A DNA stretch of 64,000 nt from Planctomyces sp. SH-PL14 (GTDB lineage: Bacteria > Planctomycetota > Planctomycetia > Planctomycetales > Planctomycetaceae). Every line of letters starts with the position of its first letter. Within the stretch, counting starts at the first letter, position 1. Shown piece by piece: positions 63,139-64,000 of the stretch. The stretch spans positions 7,024,001-7,088,000 of the forward strand of contig NZ_CP011270.1 of the NCBI RefSeq assembly GCF_001610835.1. The letters are read 5' to 3'. The notes beneath the pieces were generated by a model. The model searched no databases and was not told the DNA's origin. It saw only the letters and a program-made list of their open reading frames with translations. The position numbers and the translations under genes were made by a program.

Positions 63139-64000
63139 GTGGCGCAGGGGAGTCCGACGGGAACGGGGCGGCCCGAGAAGATGGGGGTCGATTCCAGCCG
63201 GTGGTCGCGGGTGCGGGAGTTGGCGCAGGATGCGGCGAACTCCGGGATCTCCCGATTGGCGATCGCCGTCGCGGGATGCGGAACGACGCTCGATCCAGTT
63301 TTCGTCCAGAACGAACGGGGAGCCCTGCCGGCAAGGCCCCTCGACGATGACTCGATTTTTCTCGTCGCCTCGCTGACGAAACCGATCGTCGCGATGGCGG
63401 CCCTGCTCCTCGTCGAGCGGGGCAGGCTGACTCTGAATGACCGCGTCTCCGACCTGCTGCCGCTCAAGGACTCCTCGAAGAAGTCGCTCACGCTCCGTCA
63501 TCTGCTGACCCACACGTCAGGGCTGCCCGACATGCTCCCGGGCAACCGGGAGCTGCGGATGGCCCGCTCGCCGTTCGAGGCGTTCTACGAAGGGACGCTC
63601 CAGGCCGCGATGGACTTTCCGCCCGGGCGCGGCGTCCAGTACCAGAGCATGGGATTCGTTCTTCTGGACCGGATCATTGCGGACGCGGCGGGTGTTCCGA
63701 CGGCGCGGTTCATCCAGGAGGAGATCTTTGAGCCCTGCGGTATGAACGCCTCGATCCTGGGGGCGCCGGACGGGTGGTTTGACGGCGGTTCTCCGCAGTT
63801 GGAGCGGATCGTTCCTGTTCAAGTCCCGCCGGAGCAGGTCGGGGGGGACGAGTGGAACTGGAACAGCCGGTACTGGCGTCAGTTCGGTGCCGCGTGGGGG
63901 GGGCTTCTTTCGACGCCGGCGGACCTGGCTCGGTTCTGTCTGATGATGCTGTCGCGCGGGAGTGTCGGGGGTCGGAAGCTGTTTTCTCCCGCGACGATTG
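63139..64000 (+). CDS. beta-lactamase-family serine hydrolase, 3' end cut by window
   Basis: A class C beta-lactamase/esterase-fold hydrolase, partial (about 287 codons seen). The SxxK motif is in FLVASLTKPIVAMAAL. Other landmarks are LTLRHLLTHTSGLPD and PGRGVQYQSMGFVLLDRII, where the family Y-x-N reads YQS. The stretch FGAAWGGLLSTPADLARFCLMML is the usual region before the final KTG box, which lies outside the window. It starts with GTG at 63139, three bases after the STAS stop, so the two genes are coupled. There is no signal peptide, so it is probably a cytosolic esterase-like member rather than a resistance enzyme. Confidence 0.85.
   Translation, partial: MAQGSPTGTGRPEKMGVDSSRWSRVRELAQDAANSGISRLAIAVAGCGTTLDPVFVQNERGALPARPLDDDSIFLVASLTKPIVAMAALLLVERGRLTLNDRVSDLLPLKDSSKKSLTLRHLLTHTSGLPDMLPGNRELRMARSPFEAFYEGTLQAAMDFPPGRGVQYQSMGFVLLDRIIADAAGVPTARFIQEEIFEPCGMNASILGAPDGWFDGGSPQLERIVPVQVPPEQVGGDEWNWNSRYWRQFGAAWGGLLSTPADLARFCLMMLSRGSVGGRKLFSPATI

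Overview
The window is high-GC bacterial chromosome from a member of the Planctomycetota. The evidence is the set of lineage-typical families: a YTV-repeat wall protein (1597-3408), two DUF1559 prepilin-like proteins (36180-37148 and 42801-43673), a sensor/diadenylate-cyclase protein, very large secreted or membrane proteins of unknown function, a CPXCG Cys-rich protein, and many signal-peptide proteins with TPR, FG-GAP, PEGA or NHL domains. No species is named because no marker in the window allows it.

Layout. 1-5.3 kb: small unknown genes, the YTV protein with its terminator, a TPR protein and a small secreted protein. 5.5-9.3 kb: alaS and pheS, separated by a palindromic intergenic sequence. 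9.3-11.1 kb: a dispersed repeat split by a complete IS4-family element with an 11-bp target duplication. 11.4-13.4 kb: a small unknown gene, rpsD with terminator, and an adk-family gene. 13.8-16.5 kb (minus strand): a DAC-domain protein and a class I aminotransferase. 17.0-19.8 kb: gyrA. 20.2-32.6 kb (minus strand): an apparent three-gene operon of a 1126-aa membrane protein, a 2677-aa membrane protein and an alkyltransferase-like/endonuclease V fusion. 33-38.7 kb: an orphan response regulator, small secreted proteins, an RraA-like protein, DUF1559 plus a molybdopterin-fold protein, and rpiB overlapped by a CPXCG gene. 39.2-41.7 kb: tRNA-Arg(TCG), a glycosyltransferase, a small membrane protein and tRNA-Ser(GGA). 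42.4-44.0 kb: a cobalamin riboswitch ahead of a DUF1559 gene and a small Cys-containing secreted protein. 44.2-47.5 kb: a membrane GTPase, hemB and a small gene. 47.7-54.7 kb: a GH10-like protein, an FG-GAP/sialidase fusion and a large TPR-like secreted protein. 55-64 kb: a zinc-finger-like protein, der, a c-type cytochrome-like protein, an lptB-like ABC ATPase, a PH-like membrane protein, a thioredoxin/NHL protein, a STAS protein and a beta-lactamase-family gene cut by the window end.

Housekeeping genes (alaS, pheS, rpsD, adk, gyrA, hemB, der, rpiB, tRNAs) are mixed with lineage-specific envelope genes. The intergenic space is unusual. A dispersed repeat of about 330 bp occurs seven times, and at least six other gaps hold long imperfect palindromes. 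The points most worth following are the B12 riboswitch in front of a pilin-like protein, the giant paralogous membrane proteins translationally coupled to a DNA-repair fusion, the A9 slippery run joining rpiB to the CPXCG frame, and the dispersed repeat family itself.
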